DNA of 64,000 nt from Mesaphorura yosii (Eukaryota; Arthropoda; Collembola; Poduromorpha; Tullbergiidae), in contig WIXG01000097.1 in the NCBI GenBank assembly GCA_009869945.1, forward strand, positions 62,001 through 126,000, read 5' to 3'. Below the pieces are notes generated by a model. The model made no database searches. It was not told the DNA's origin and saw only the letters and a program-made list of their open reading frames with translations. Of the stretch, positions 26,702 through 37,484 are shown piece by piece. The stretch's first letter is position 1. Each line of letters begins with the position of its first letter. The position numbers were made by a program, and so were the translations under genes.

Positions 26702-28061
26702 ATGACGCTTCTTGATTCCAAAATGCGTCCAGCTTCACAAGCACTCCCGCCAAGGAGCCTGATTTTACTGACGCTCTTTGCAGCTTGCACAGTATCGGCA
26801 CATTCCTTCAGGTGAGTTGCTGACTGAAATGACTCACAACACTCATGTTATTTTGTTAAATCGTAATTCGAATATCAGGTGGCCATTCCTGTCAAACAAT
26901 GCGAATGACATCAAGTTTTATATCTTCACAAACAAAAGGTACACACCTTTTGTCTGGTAAACCGAGCATTCAATTCGAGTAGCGCTCTCGCATTCAATGA
27001 AGTTGTATCTTGCAATATTTACAGTAACACCGACCAGTATAACGAAATTATATATGGAAGAGACGATTCGATCGTTGCATGCGGGTACGATCCCAAGAAG
27101 CCTCTTGTTCTTCTCATTCATGGAGCCTTGTCGAATACGAGGACAGTTGGTGATGTCCAAGCCATAAAAAACGGTATGTGAGCGGGTCACGATGTTCTGG
27201 CATGTCTAAAGGCTGCAAGTATATGAATAAGCATTGGTTTTAAATTTTGAACCTTAGTTTATCTTGAGACTGATCTTCCTGCAAATATCCTGATGGTTGA
27301 CTACGCAAAGCTGACCGTATCGAGGCTACCGCCGCTCTTGTCCACACTCTCCATTCTCTTGGCAAACGGCGTGAGTTTCAGCACGACGCTGATCGGAACA
27401 CGAATTGCAAATTTCGTCGAGTTCCTCATGAACGCGAAAGTCCTTGTCGGTCCTCAGGATGTGCACATGATTGGCTTCAGCATTGGCGCCCACATGGCAG
27501 GAATTGCTGGGAGGCAACTGAAGGCTAAACTTGGGACACCGGTCGCACGAATCACGGGACTCGACCCTTCAATTCAGTGGCCTTTGCGAAGCATTAAGCT
27601 GGTCCATACTGACGCCAGTTTTGTCGATAATACGTATGTAACTTTCGCGAAACTCGGCAACTTGGCCACCAGATTTGGCTATCGACCTGGTCACGTACAT
27701 TTCTACCTGAATGGTGGAGATCGTCAACCAAACTGTCCTAATCTGGCACCTTTTGTGAATCCATACTGCAGCCACGCAACAGCAACTTACTACTTCGCCA
27801 AATCAGTGAAGTTCAAGGACATTAAAGCTTGCAAGTGCAGTGGAAATTGTCGCCGGAACATATTCCAAAGGTTTCTGTTATTAAGACGAAGGGAAGATCA
27901 CTTGAAGTGTGATGATCACATAATATATGGCCAAAATGTGCCGACGAGGTAAGCCCAAACGTGCACAGCAAGCTCGTGTGTGCATTGACATAAGTTTCCA
28001 ATAACAAGTGATTCGTATTCTTTGCAGTGCCAGAGGAAACTACTACGTCAGTTTATCGTAA
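26702..28061 (+). CDS. Secreted triacylglycerol lipase, pancreatic lipase family
   Basis: A neutral lipase or phospholipase A1-type enzyme cleaving acyl esters outside the cell. Exons: 26702-26811, 26879-26938, 27025-27173, 27258-27948, 28028-28061; phases agree and give 347 residues. Both a Met at 26702 and one 21 bp downstream precede a hydrophobic signal segment (LILLTLFAACTVSA). The alpha/beta-hydrolase core is complete: oxyanion strand LVLLIHGA, nucleophile elbow GFSIG (Ser about 181), catalytic Asp in ITGLDPS (about 209) and His in CSHA (about 279). The family motif GHVHFYLNGG with QPNCP is present. The usual LDPAGP is changed to LDPSIQ. No PLAT domain follows, as is normal in arthropod members. 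The C-terminus ends with the typical ARGNYYV strand. An AATAAA lies at 28122-28127. Confidence 0.93.
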
Positions 28062-28121
28062 AATTTGAAGCAGGCAGATGTCAGTACAACTAATTAAGCC
28101 AGTATGAGTAAATGGACCGCA

Positions 28122-28127
28122 AATAAA
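28122..28127 (+). promoter_or_regulatory. Polyadenylation signal of the lipase gene
   Basis: AATAAA 61 bp after the lipase stop codon. Confidence 0.55.
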
Positions 28128-28244
28128 GCGAATTTTGAGTTGCTCAGAAAGTTCAATATTTTGAGGCGCGTCGTAAAACTATTGGTAACCTGGACCATGC
28201 GCCGTGCGTTCCTTTTCACAAATCACATCAAACAGATATGTCGA

Positions 28245-28255
28245 TATATAAAAGG
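28245..28255 (+). promoter_or_regulatory. TATA box candidate for the tetraspanin gene
   Basis: TATATAAAAGG matches the canonical animal TATA element. It lies in the short gap between the lipase poly(A) signal and the tetraspanin start, 165 bp upstream of that ATG. A weaker TATAAAT lies at 28359. The transcription start is not known. Confidence 0.35.
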
Positions 28256-28419
28256 CTCCTGTTCTATAGTGGGCAATCTCTGTTAAAATGTGTTGGGCAC
28301 GTGCTGAGCCTCTGCTCATCTACATTTTAGGCCAAAACTGGCATCAAACCACTCAAGATATAAATGCTATATGATAAGCTGAAGACGAATTTGTGTCAGA
28401 GAGGAAGACACCAGTCGCA

Positions 28420-31207
28420 ATGGCGGAGCATCAGGCAGCATTGAAGACCGTGTTCACTCAGATGCGAGAACCATGGTGGAATGAAGACATAATTGAAGAT
28501 CTCGACACTGACACAGATCGCAGGCTAGAAGCAGAGGCACGCCGAAATCGGCAAGGTGGCAACTACAAGTAAGGGTTAATTGCGATCATAATTTCGTGAT
28601 ATGCCAGACTCTCAGCAGAAAGCAAGTCATGTGCCATTTTCACAGGACATTTCCAAACCAGTCATTCGTCGAGGTGGTGTTCATGATGCTTCATGGGTTT
28701 TCATTGGTATGCCCGTGATGTGATGCAAATAGCGTGATATATTGCAGCAATTTTAAAATTTTCATTAGTATTCAGGTTTTTGTTCCTTCCTACTTATCGC
28801 TGAGCATCACACTGATCGGCTGGGTCTCAAGTGTGGAGTCGATCACACAAGATAATCAAGCAGTGATTCCAACCGTATTTAATCAGACACTAGTCGGGGA
28901 TGGAATGTACGACATGCACTTAATTGGAATAACCTACTTTGTGTTTTCCATATTTCTCCTCGTCATTGCACTGATCACGATTAAAGTGACGTTTTTCGGG
29001 AACGCGAGGCGAATTAAAATGGTATGTTGAGTTTGTTGAGTATTCGCTAAATTCGGGTAGGACAAGATCCGATCATTGTTGTGTATCCATAGTATTTGTT
29101 TATAAATTTCGTGGGCTTGCTCTTGGAAATTGCTTTGCTCATCTGGGCTTGGGTGCACGCGCCAATGAACTCTTGTCAACTTGAGTGCCTGCGGGACAGG
29201 CTTGAATTCCAAATGAGTTGGTACGGACTGATCAACGTGAACGTGTCCATACAATTTCAAGACCCGGATGTCTCTGGAATCAAATCTCGCTTCTTGGGAT
29301 ATGAAGCTGTACTGAAGATGAATTCCATTCAAGACGCGGTAAATCATCTATTGAATATATTCAGCTGTTGTGCTGCTTGTTAAAGCGAACAAACTAATAA
29401 TCATGATATCATCTTTGCAGCTGGGTTGTTGCGGCATTGATGGGTATGAAGATTACAAGCAAATCAGCGAGAATCTTTCATGGTTCCCGGAGGAGGCACG
29501 GCAGGCGAACTACGGAGTTCGGACAGATGCTTCTGTGAGCCACCGAGAGCTGGACAGTATTCCGCATACATGCTGCAGACCCATCTGGAAGGAAAACATT
29601 TACTGCGCAGAAGAAGTCTATGAAGACGAAGACATGATTAAACAGCGGATCAATGAGAATGTAAGTGTCATGAACTTCTGGTAAGAAATTCTTGACAGAA
29701 TTCGTGTTTGCATTATTGGCAGGGGTGTTACAAAGAGGCGGAGAAGCTCTGTGAGAATGTTTTGTACATGATAAATGTGTCCACGCTTCGAATTATCCTC
29801 CTCCGAGTTTTGTTTTTCATATGTGCTACTTGGATTCTGCGATACATTCTGCAGCTGCTCGCTTGGGAGAAGATTCGGGCATTTGAAGCTCTGCTTGAAA
29901 TGCAGCGTCCGAATTTAGAAGGATTTGACCTGACCGATGCACTTGCGAAGATCAAACCGATTGCTAGCAACACGCAGGCACTTTCTGGCCAGTGCTTGAG
30001 CAAGGGTACACTGCAAAGAATGGCAAGTCTTTCCACCAGCGAAGGAACCGATGGTTTACCACAACAATCGCGTACGCGACAAGGAAGTGTATGTTGAAAC
30101 TTAATAATTTTACCTGCCTACCGGAAGTTGAATCACTCATGAAATTCTGTAGATTTGGGATGAACACCAGCGCTTAGAAAAGGTTCGGCTGCATAAAAGT
30201 AAATTGAAGGAGCAAGTCGAGAAGTACTCAAGCCTCCTGCGGGAAGAACTTGGAGAAGTCCCAACGGATTGGAATTTAGAAGAAGAATCAAGCCTTAGAT
30301 TACCTCGTGAGCAACACTCACTTCCTTTAGCAGTAACTGGGCAATGAACTCTCGGTCACAAGAACGTTCGCCTTCATTTTAGATCAATATCATCATCACC
30401 ACCACCATCACAAGCAAAAATCAGAGACAGATTTCTCCTCTGTTGTGCCTGTGGAGAGGGGCGGTCAAGTGCTCAAACCTTCATTCCGCACGATTTCCAC
30501 TGCGATTGGAAAGCTTGCGTTTTCTGGCTTGTGTCGAACTAGTAAAGTGCACCCATCTTCGACCAAACTTGACAAAAGTGAGGTAGTGCGCAATCAACTT
30601 CATCAGCCAGGACCAGAAACCGTCGCGTTACGCGAAACTGATGAAGAACGTTACAAAACAGAAGACGAATCTGGATATTACGCAGACGAAGATGAAGAGC
30701 AGGAAGAACGGATGAAACCCAAGGATCGCCATCGCTATCATCGTTACGACCAGCATTTGCCTGAGGAGGCGCGGCCAGGCGCTGAAGCAAAATCAACCGA
30801 GGCTCTAAAAGTCATATACGATCGGCAACACCACGAGGAACTGTCTCAACTTGCAAAGGTTCAGACACTTTCTGCACACACAAGCGACTTTGGCGATGAC
30901 CGTATTAATCTGATCACAACGGAATCCGCAATAAAGGAAAAACCAAAGGAGGAAGGGCAAGACACTCAACTAGAAGAACCAGAAGAGCCTGCAAGGAAAG
31001 GGAAGAAAAAGAAAAGGACTAGAACTAAGAGAAGCACAGGTAAGAAACTAGACCAAATTAGATTGGGGTCCAATTTCGGTTTCGAGAACTAAATTGTAAT
31101 TGTGATCTGTTGTAGCGGCTGTGGCCAAACCTGAAAAGAAAAGTCGCTTAAAGAAGAAGGCACAAGAACAGAAATCCTGGGACAGCCTCTGGTGGACTAG
31201 CCATTAA
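28420..31207 (+). CDS. Tetraspanin with a very long C-terminal cytoplasmic tail
   Basis: A four-pass membrane protein organising membrane microdomains; partners unknown. Exons: 28420-28568, 28646-28706, 28776-29021, 29093-29338, 29421-29660, 29723-30088, 30153-30306, 30383-31039, 31116-31207; phases agree, 736 residues. An acidic 50-residue N-terminus precedes TM1 (around VFVPSYLSLSITLIGWV), TM2 (ITYFVFSIFLLVIALITIKV), TM3 (LFINFVGLLLEIALLIWAWV) and TM4 (ILLRVLFFICATWILRYIL). The large loop has the tetraspanin signature LGCCG, then TCCR and GCYKEAEKL. Ordinary tetraspanins have 230-300 residues and tails of 10-20; here over 300 follow TM4. The tail holds a likely coiled coil (EKVRLHKSKLKEQVEKYSSL), a seven-His run, an acidic stretch and a Lys/Arg-rich end (KKKKRTRTKR). 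Assignment to the superfamily is firm; the function of the tail is unknown. Confidence 0.9.
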
Positions 31208-31739
31208 AATCATTATGCTTCGTTGCGGATGCTCCCTCCTTTATAACATGTTTAAATTATTAAGTTTATTGTACGGCGCGATGTATCCTTCTGAATGAAA
31301 CATGTTGCTCAATTTAATTTTGTTTTTTGCGCGTTTGAGTCTTTAAGCAGAAATCACTTCACGTAATTCTTAGTTGACACATGTGACGAGCCACAAATGT
31401 CAATGCCAATGGACTCTCGCACATTAAGCGTCAAAACCTGTTTTCACCAATGTCGCCTTCAAAAGCGTGGTGTCTTGTGTGATGACACTGTTATATATCA
31501 AACTGAATAATCGCGACAGCGTCTTCATCGCCCATGCGCCATGCATTCCGTAAACTCGCATTTTACGTGACAGAAAGTAGATACTTCAGCGAGGCAGTCT
31601 GTTTAGCCCCTGACAGAGCCAAGCTTAAAGTCTTGTTTAAATTCGCAAGTGGAAATTTACTGGTTAAGTGCTGCTGCTCTCTTCATTTTTTAATTTTAAG
31701 TGCGCAGACTTTTTAACTGTTTAGTCGCCCTAGTTCAAT
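31208..31739. other. Intergenic region between the tetraspanin and esterase A genes
   Basis: Contains the tetraspanin 3' UTR and the upstream region of the esterase. No convincing TATA box, open frame or repeat was seen. Confidence 0.5.
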
Positions 31740-34264
31740 ATGGCACCTCCTCATTGGGCGCAAGTGATCATGACTGTTGTGCTGATGGTGACTCCTCACT
31801 TGCTGGAAATGGCAATGTGCCAGAGTACGGCGGCAATAAGGAGAAATGTCGCAATGGGCCCGACTGTCAGCATAAAGGATGGCAAAGTCAGGCCAATGCT
31901 GATGCAGTCAAGATTTGATCGACAGTATTACGGGTTTCTTGGAATTCCGTATGCTGCACCACCGAACTACAACATGCGATATCGGGTAAGTCCTTTCCCA
32001 CCTCATCGTCATTTTAGGTCACGATTTATCATTATTTTTTCTGATTTAGCCTCCATCGGTGCCAGCGCCATGGTCGAACACACTGAACGCAACAGAATAC
32101 GGGCCCAAATGCATTCAGTACGATCCCAAGGCAAAGAAAGTTGTTGGAAACGAAGATTGCTTGTATCTCAATGTTTTCACACCTCGGGTTCGTACTTTTG
32201 TTTATAAATGTTTATAAAAAATTATGTCCAATGCGAGTTCTCATATTTTAAATTATAAACTTCTTTATTCAGCTCAAGATTGAGGACAGTGACAACCCGA
32301 CAAAGAATCGTAATTCTGAAGACTACTTTTACAACCCAAAAGACGAAGTTTCCAAGTACTACCCGGTCATTGTTTTTATCCACGGAGGATACTTCACGTC
32401 AGGATCAGCCTCCACGTATGATGCTTCGTACTGGATGGACGAAGACGTCGTGGTTGTAACAATGAACTACAGGCTTGGGTCATTCGGTAATAATGGAGAC
32501 TGGATTACTAGATTGACGGGTCATGTAGGGTATCGTGAAGACGAGAGCTAATATTAGAGAACATATTCTAGGATTTTTGAGCACCGGAGATGACTTCGTA
32601 TCTGGAAATATGGGACTGAAAGATCAAGTCATGGTACTGAAATGGGTCCAAGAAAACATTGAAGTGTTTTACGGGAACAAGAACTCTGTCACTCTCGTGG
32701 GCGAAAACGCCGGTAAAATAATCGGCATGAAGGCATATCGTGCTCCTTGATTAACGCAGTTATTTAGGTGCATTGTTTTGGATTTAACAGGGGCAGCGTC
32801 AGTGCACTATCACAAGCTATCTCCGATGAGCCGAGGTAACTAGCCTATCTTCTTGTAGCAACTGCCATTACCCATTTAGTTTCGTCCTGGGCAAAAGATA
32901 ATCTTTTACTTATTTCGCAATCCACAGGTTTATTTGACAAGGGAATTTCAATGTCGGGCACGGCACTCTGTCCCTGGGCGTACACTCGGAACCCAAAGAG
33001 CCAGCTGAGGCAGCTTGGAACTCTTCTCAATTGCCCGACAACCGATGTCATTGAACTGGTTGACTGCCTCAGAATAAAAGATGCACAAGAGATTGTTGAA
33101 CAACAAAGGAATTTCATTGTAAGGATCTACTTTCCATGCATTGCTCGTAGAAGTTTTTGTTGCATTCTTACCATCTTTACTTGCAGGAATGGAATGTTGA
33201 CCCGATCGCCCCATTTTCTCCTACTGTGGAACGTTCGCTGAACGAAGTGGATATATTCCTGAAGGAAAGTCCGTACTCACTGATTAAGAATCAGTTTGTT
33301 CAGTATCAAGTTCCTTGGATTGTTGGCGTCGTAGAAGATGAAGGCTGGTATTCGGCAACACGTAAGGACTCATTGCCAAGTTGTCCAATATTTGGTCTGT
33401 GGCTACATCTGAATTCTATCTCTTGGCGGATTGTTGCAGAGGTGCTTGGAAATCGCGTGCTTGCTGCCGAGATCAACCAAGACTGGAATCGTGTCGCTCC
33501 ACTCGCGTTCTACTACCGCGACAGCGCACTTGAGCGCGATGCCATCTCAAACCAAATCCGGACATTTTATTTTGGATTTAACGAAATCGGGAATCAAACC
33601 GCCAAGAACGTAACCAATTTGTACTCAGATCGGTATTTCTGTCACTGCAATCGTCTGGCTGCGCTTTTGCACATGAAGCACAATGAAGGCAACCAAATCT
33701 ACATGTACTACTTTACGCAGCGTAGCTCCAGGTCGTCAGTCAATGCGCTTGGAATTCACCATCAATACGGTGCCTCCTTCAGGAGAACTCATTGATCATG
33801 TACGTGTACAATATTTGATTATCTGATTCTTGTAACTTAACCGCAGGGGTCTCAAATGGGGACGAGCTTCAATATTTGTTCAGGATGCCGATGTTTCCAG
33901 CGATTGGTAAAACCAACAAGTACACGGATTTCTCAAAGCGGTTCATCAAACTTTGGCTGTCCTTCGCAAATTCTGGGTGAGTAAGCTGTTTCTTGTCTCA
34001 TGACAAGGAATACATGGCTTATCTATCGTGCGCATTTTCAGAATTCCTTCCGCGACTTGGGAGACAGACAACTTGTGGAGACCTATCCAATCTGAGGAAG
34101 TTAAGGGCGAAGTGGGGCTGAAGTACTTGAAAATCGACAAAAATATAACGATCATTGATGAGCCCTTCCCCCAGCGGATGGCATTTTGGGACAGATTGCC
34201 GTTGAATGAGTTTGAGGACGAGGAGCTGTCCGTGTTCAGTCGTAAGGCTTACAAATCAGCATAA
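31740..34264 (+). CDS. Carboxylesterase-fold protein lacking the catalytic Ser and His (esterase A)
   Basis: A secreted alpha/beta-hydrolase of the cholinesterase/juvenile hormone esterase family, predicted to be without esterase activity. Exons: 31740-31985, 32050-32187, 32273-32486, 32572-32712, 32791-32835, 32928-33118, 33187-33361, 33440-33769, 33847-33976, 34042-34264; phases agree, 610 residues, full family length. A signal peptide is followed by GFLGIPYA, NEDCLYLNVF and the oxyanion segment FIHGGYF. The nucleophile motif GESAG reads GENAG (Asn about 245), and the His motif GVSHGDEL reads GVSNGDEL (Asn about 497). The acidic member remains in VVEDEGWY (Glu about 377). The reading frame is otherwise intact, so this looks like a selected non-enzymatic member comparable in principle to neuroligin or glutactin, perhaps a binding protein. 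The acceptor at 33440 is the least certain; the 78-bp intron before it is also open in frame. An AATAAA lies at 34373. Confidence 0.92.
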
Positions 34265-34372
34265 ATTCATGTCAAAGATTGGGCTGATCTATTCTGTTAC
34301 AGCGTATTTATTACCTCTTTGATGTATGTTGTGAGTAAATTCATCATGCATTTACAATATTTGTATGTAAAA

Positions 34373-34378
34373 AATAAA
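34373..34378 (+). promoter_or_regulatory. Polyadenylation signal of esterase A
   Basis: AATAAA 109 bp after the stop codon, in AT-rich DNA. Confidence 0.5.
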
Positions 34379-34864
34379 TCCATGCAAGTTTATTTATTCG
34401 TCGAACCAAGCACAGCCGGCCGACGTGTCGAAGCTTTACTCTAAATGAATGATTTTTCCTCATTAATTTGCTTCTGCTGAAACCAAAAGTCAAAGCAGAA
34501 GTTCATCTGTAACATCTGTCATTCAATGCAGCTTGTGTGGAACAAGTGGCTTGACCTACAAGAGGGTCATATTGATAGGTGCGTTGATTATTGACAATTA
34601 GCCATAATTCATGATAAACACGTTGCACTTTGAGAAGCAGATGTTTGTTAAAGCACGCACATGCAAAACGTTTCCAAATAAATGTGTGATTGCAGCTGGA
34701 TTAATCTATACAAATAAATGTATAATCCAGGGCAGAGTCCCGGAACAAAAATCGAGTCGAATATGCGCAAAATACTTATGTTTATGTAATGGCACCTGAA
34801 TGGTAAACTGACGAGGATTAGCAATTCTCGAGAAATTCGGGGAACAAGGTATTTAGAATGTTGA

Positions 34865-34872
34865 TATAAATA
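34865..34872 (+). promoter_or_regulatory. TATA box of the expansin-like gene
   Basis: TATAAATA about 100 bp upstream of the ATG at 34973, at a distance that allows a short 5' UTR. Confidence 0.45.
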
Positions 34873-34972
34873 CTACAGCCAAACGATGTAAAAGTTTATC
34901 AATCAGCTTGGAAGTTTTGGCACACGACTAGCAGTCCAGGTTCAATTTTGTTTGAATACAAACTTATCGAAA

Positions 34973-35436
34973 ATGAAGGATCATCTCATTTTGGGGGTCG
35001 TGGCTTTTGCCGTTGGTGTCTTTGGCCAGGCTGAAGCATGTGAGTTTACGCACTACAAATTTTCATCTGGCTCTCGGTAGCCATTCCATTTATGTTTGAC
35101 TAATTCCGCTATCCTTTAACAGTTTCTGGAGACGCGACATATTACAACCCTGGAGTAGGACTCGGCGCATGTGGGACGCTTCACGCTGACAGCGAACTTG
35201 TTGCTGCCACAGCCTTCCATTTCTGGACAAGCCCGAACCCAAACAATGACCCAATGTGCCAAAGGAGAGCTCGAGTCACCAATCCACAAACCGGAGCCAG
35301 TGTCATCGTTCGAATTCGGGACAAATGCGCCGGGTGCAAATGGAGCGACATTGACTTATCTCCAGCTGCATTTCAGCAGATCCAGCGTGGTGGACTCGGC
35401 GTCGGGAGATTCAATGTCAACTGGGATTTCATTTAA
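34973..35436 (+). CDS. Small secreted expansin-like/RlpA-like double-psi beta-barrel protein
   Basis: Exons 34973-35039 and 35123-35436, 126 residues. A signal peptide (LILGVVAFAVGVFG) is encoded by the first exon. The rest is one double-psi beta-barrel domain: ATYYNPG, then LGACG, a central Cys in DPMCQRRARV, VIVRIRDKCAGC and WSDIDLSPAAFQQI, ending NVNWDFI. This pattern matches the single-domain DPBB proteins common in fungi, with relatives in plant EG45-like/barwin proteins and the Streptomyces papain inhibitor. No expansin cellulose-binding domain follows. It may loosen polysaccharide, bind glycans or inhibit a cysteine protease; the sequence does not decide which. The family is patchy in animals, so transfer from a fungus or bacterium is plausible, but the intron, TATA box and signal exon show it is a settled nuclear gene. 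Confidence 0.85.
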
Positions 35437-36326
35437 TCTATCCGCAATGGCAGCCGTCTTCCTTCCGTGACTGAAGCTTTACAATGGACCAATGATTCTC
35501 GAATGCAAACTTACTTCTATTTCTGGAATCACTGATTGCTGACTAGAAGTCATTAACATTATTCAAAGAAATTCTTATGTACGATTAGTTGAACAGATTA
35601 CAAACCTGACATGTTTTAATGCAAAATGGTATGATCTCGCTCTGGAAATTTCCTAAATGAGCATCGAATTCCTCTGCTGAATTTAGAAAGGGTTTATCAC
35701 TAAAATTCAGGCATCTGGCTCCGTAAATGGCTCTCATTCATTTGAACTCAGCTATATCATCAAAAATTCAATTCACCTCACGTCACGACTTTCAGTTTCG
35801 TGCCCATTCACTCGAGAGCATTCCAGCTCCAGAAAATCCAGGCGCTATGCGTATGTGAGCGTTGAAATTGCGCAAACTTCCGCCTGTCGCTTATCATGCA
35901 TGTAGTTCACGTAACCATTTTAAAGAAAGAACCCTTCTAATTTACTTTAAATTACTTTTATCATTTGGTCAAGGTCTGGTGTGTGGTGTCAGGATCATAA
36001 GGTTTACGTTAACAGAGCAGCTTCAGCCTCTGTCTCTGACTAAAGGTAAATGACTCATTCGTCATTCACCCATAATACAAATTCCTCGTGGAGTTACCTT
36101 GAACTCGTAACTTTTGCTTTGCAGCTTTGTTTCAGGTCATAGTCATTGTCATACTACATTCAGCGCTTATCGTTTGTCAGTCTTCAGCCAGTGCAAGTTT
36201 TGAGTTCCTGATCCAGTTTGTCTTATATTATTTGTTGACTGCTCGATCTGATTCAGTGTTCTTTCTGGAGAGAAAGAGAGTTGATCAGACACTTAATCGC
36301 AGTCGAAAGCCATTCTGGTTTACAGA
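35437..36326. other. Intergenic region between the expansin-like and NPC2 genes
   Basis: AT-rich, with short open frames. The frame at 36127-36372 overlaps the NPC2 start in another frame. A non-coding first exon of NPC2 could lie here but cannot be shown. Confidence 0.45.
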
Positions 36327-37056
36327 ATGCGGCCTGAACTGGTTTTACTATTGTGCTTCTGCTCCTGTTTAACGTTTTCCAGCATCGATGGTCAGCTTCA
36401 TTTTTTGAAAGACGCCTTCAGCTCTTGGAATCCTTACAAGTACTTTTCACCTAAACAAGACAGTGGAGCGTTGCAGATTGCGAATCTGAATCAATTTCGT
36501 CCACCAGCGGCTTGGCCTTCAAATCTGAGCCCCAGTCCGATTCCTGCCGTCACCAGAGTAAAAAATGTGGACTCGAGCGGTTTGGTGCGCGAATGCAAAA
36601 CACCGTCGACTATGGGCCAGCTCTTCAATGCAAGCATAACGCCGTGCGTGGGAGAAGGCTATTGCACGTTACAGCGAGGCACAAATTCGACTCTAGAATT
36701 TGACTTCATCTCCAATGTTCCGACGAACTCATTATTTGGAAGGCTGTCTGGGCTATTTGGATGGTTTGAGCTATCCTTTGGCAAATCAGAGGTAAAAGGG
36801 ACTCCGTAATACGCATGCGAAAAAAGTTATGAATCGTGATGCATTCCAAAGAGCCTCTCTTTATTTCTAGGATTTGTGCAAGTACCCTGGAATTTCGTGC
36901 CCCATTCAACCTGGCGTGGCCTACAGGGTCGTGAGGGTCATTGAAGTTGAGCGGAGTTTCCCATCTTTGGAAATTGACACAAAAGTTCAAGTTTATGGCG
37001 ACGAGGATTTGGACGGTGACATTGGCTGTGCGATCGTTCCAGTAAAAATCAAGTAG
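36327..37056 (+). CDS. NPC2/ML-domain lipid-binding protein with an N-terminal extension
   Basis: A secreted or lysosomal sterol/lipid carrier of the MD-2-related lipid-recognition family. Exons 36327-36791 and 36871-37056, both phase 0, 216 residues. A signal peptide (LVLLLCFCSCLTF) is followed by about 70 residues without known motifs (rich in Pro, Asn and Ser) and then the ML domain: VRECKTPS, ITPCVGEGYCTL, LEFDFISN, LCKYPG-ISCPI, a YRVVRVIEVERSFPSLEI strand and the final GCAIVPVKI. The six Cys needed for the three NPC2 disulfides are present. Usual arthropod NPC2 proteins have about 150 residues, so the linker is extra. The single intron lies before the second Cys cluster. An AATAAA lies at 37170. 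Ligand not predictable. Confidence 0.88.
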
Positions 37057-37484
37057 ATGGTTTTCTTGATTGGTTGAAGTAGTTTTTTCGTAACAAAATC
37101 CCATGTATTGTAATTACTCCCAACAATTTGGCTTTTATTAATTAACACGTTAGAATTTGAACAGCTACAAATAAATCGATAACTAAAATACCATCACCAA
37201 AAACCGAGAAATCTGTACCCAACTACGACTACCGTAAGACTAAATTAGATGATTTTGGAAGACGTTGTTGACCTTTACATATATTCATACGACACGAGTT
37301 ACCACACAGTCTCGTTATTTCACATTTTTCGTAGCTGCGTTCTAATGACGGTTGATTCTGCAAACGAAATAGAAAATGAAATGAGTACTGAATATGTTAG
37401 TGTGTCCATGAGATAAATTTAATAATTTACTATTTCCTGCTGCCTGTATCGGAATGAAAGTTGATTACCTGTCTCCATATTCTG
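37057..37484. other. Convergent 3' region between NPC2 and the unknown Ser-rich gene
   Basis: Contains the NPC2 poly(A) signal AATAAA (37170-37175) and, on the minus strand, AT-rich DNA downstream of the neighbouring stop. No gene seen. Confidence 0.55.

Larger units (their letters stand above)
34265..34972. other. Intergenic region between esterase A and the expansin-like gene
   Basis: Holds the esterase A poly(A) signal (34373-34378) and, near its end, the TATA box of the next gene. The open frame at 34611-34799 has no support. Confidence 0.55.
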
